A DNA stretch of 23,879 nt, taken from Streptomyces sp. NBS 14/10. Lineage in GTDB: Bacteria > Actinomycetota > Actinomycetes > Streptomycetales > Streptomycetaceae. Below, piece by piece: positions 23,077-23,879 of this stretch. Under the pieces are notes generated by a model that saw nothing but the letters and a program-made list of their open reading frames with translations, ran no database searches and was not told where the DNA came from. The stretch lies in contig NZ_NCSM01000069.1 in NCBI RefSeq assembly GCF_002224125.1, positions 6,649 through 30,527 on the forward strand, written 5' to 3'. The position numbers and the translations under genes were made by a program. Within the stretch, counting starts at the first letter, position 1. Every line of letters begins with the position of its first letter.

Positions 23077-23879
23077 TCAGTTCGCCGGTCCGCCGGTGGT
23101 GCGAGTGGAGGGGAAGTCCACGGGGCGCTTCTCCCGGAAGGCCTGGCGTGCTTCGGCGTAGTCGGCACCGGCGAAGTCGAGGATCTCGAGTGCCGCGGAC
23201 AGCTCGTGCTGAGGCACCGCGTTGGTGAGCCAGGCGTTGAGCGCACGCTTGGTGAAACGGAGCGCCTGCTGGGGACCGCGGGCCAGCTGGGATGCGACCT
23301 CCAGGGCGCGGGGCAGCACCTGCTCGCGGGGAACGGACAGGCTCACGAGCCCGATCCGCTCGGCCTCGGTGCCCGTCAGCTTCTCGGAGGTGAGCACGTA
23401 GTACTTGGTCTTGGCCATGCCGACAAGCAACGGCCAGATGAGGGCGGCGTGGTCGCCGGCGGTCACGCCGACCTTGGTGTGGCCTTCCATCAGCACCGCG
23501 TCGTCCGCGGCGATGCTGATGTCGGCGAGAAGCGCGGTCGACAGTCCGTAGCCGACCGCGGGGCCGTTGATCGCGGAGATGATCGGCTTCTCGATGCGCA
23601 ACATCGTCGCCACCCGCTTGCGCTCGGTCTCCAGCATCGCGAGCGCTTCCTCGGGCGTGGGATCGGGCTGAGCGACGTCCATCCCGGTACAGAAGGCCTT
23701 GCCGGCCCCGGTGATGACGACGACCCGGGTCTGTTCGTCGCGCTCCGCGTCGGCCCAGATCCGGTTCATCTCCTCGAACATCGGCAGGGTGAGCGCGTTG
23801 TACCGGTCGGGCCGATTGATCGTGATCAGGAGGGTGCCGTTGTCGTGGCGCTCGGTGAGGATGTCGCTGGTGCCGTGGT
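23077..23879 (-). CDS. 6-oxocamphor-hydrolase-like crotonase, copy 2 (5' end beyond window)
   Basis: The frame is open to the last base of the window and its first readable residues, HGTSDILTERHDNGTLLIT, align with residues 7-25 of the copy at 3911-4729, so about six residues are missing. The substituted catalytic positions are the same: GYGLSTALLAD in place of the Glu144 region, and GHTKVGVTAGDH with the His-x8-Asp spacing. Outside the first 40 and last 10 residues the two copies are nearly identical, and most differences are conservative. The gene ends 57 bp before the ligase gene. Whether an LLM-type monooxygenase precedes it, as in the left copy, cannot be seen. Confidence 0.88.
   Translation of the reverse strand, partial: HGTSDILTERHDNGTLLITINRPDRYNALTLPMFEEMNRIWADAERDEQTRVVVITGAGKAFCTGMDVAQPDPTPEEALAMLETERKRVATMLRIEKPIISAINGPAVGYGLSTALLADISIAADDAVLMEGHTKVGVTAGDHAALIWPLLVGMAKTKYYVLTSEKLTGTEAERIGLVSLSVPREQVLPRALEVASQLARGPQQALRFTKRALNAWLTNAVPQHELSAALEILDFAGADYAEARQAFREKRPVDFPSTRTTGGPAN

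Overview
The window is GC-rich actinobacterial DNA, probably Streptomyces or a close relative. Support comes from the GC-rich third codon positions, GTG/TTG starts with strong purine-rich ribosome sites, a zinc-independent L32 gene behind a Zur-type operator, and the types of degraded insertion sequences. Species and replicon cannot be read from the sequence.

Layout. 1-657: nested insertion-sequence (IS) wreckage; an IS1380-type remnant ends exactly inside a dead lysR gene. 750-5904 (minus): a tight five-gene catabolic operon, in transcription order LLM-class flavin monooxygenase, 6-oxocamphor-hydrolase-like (OCH-like) crotonase, classical enoyl-CoA hydratase, flavin reductase and acyl-CoA ligase. 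It starts from a good promoter covered by a GTTA-N8-TAAC operator. 6038-7502 (plus): a divergent creatininase-family gene and a MarR regulator with a frameshifted tail. 7477-7532: a perfect 56-bp palindrome. 7577-9915: a divergent TetR / epoxide-hydrolase-VOC fusion pair sharing a double operator. 10438-14466 (minus): a two-domain Lrp/AsnC regulator, a wrecked L-serine dehydratase, an amidohydrolase and a carboxymuconolactone-decarboxylase-like protein. 14793-15647 (plus): a second type of OCH-like crotonase. 15926-17960: a decayed integrase-type IS beside a truncated methyltransferase, a CobW C-terminal fragment and rpmF behind a Zur box. 18277-19777: a QorB-like reductase with a divergent HxlR regulator whose end runs into IS debris. 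19883-23879 (minus): a LysR gene, an IS982-like scrap, a second acyl-CoA ligase and a second OCH-like crotonase cut by the window edge.

How the genes fit together. The two ends of the window are paralogous: OCH-like crotonase, acyl-CoA ligase and lysR, all on the minus strand. The left copy has two extra genes (hydratase and flavin reductase) between crotonase and ligase and has lost its LysR to an IS. The right copy keeps an intact LysR. The inferred chemistry is oxygenation by a two-component flavin monooxygenase, CoA activation, hydration, and C-C cleavage of a diketone-like intermediate by crotonases that lack the classical glutamates but carry the His-x8-Asp spacing of 6-oxocamphor hydrolase. 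The substrate is unknown; an alicyclic, terpenoid-like or aromatic acid is a reasonable guess. This lineage-specific catabolic island is the most likely source of undescribed biology here. The middle of the window is recombination-scarred accessory DNA with several broken genes.
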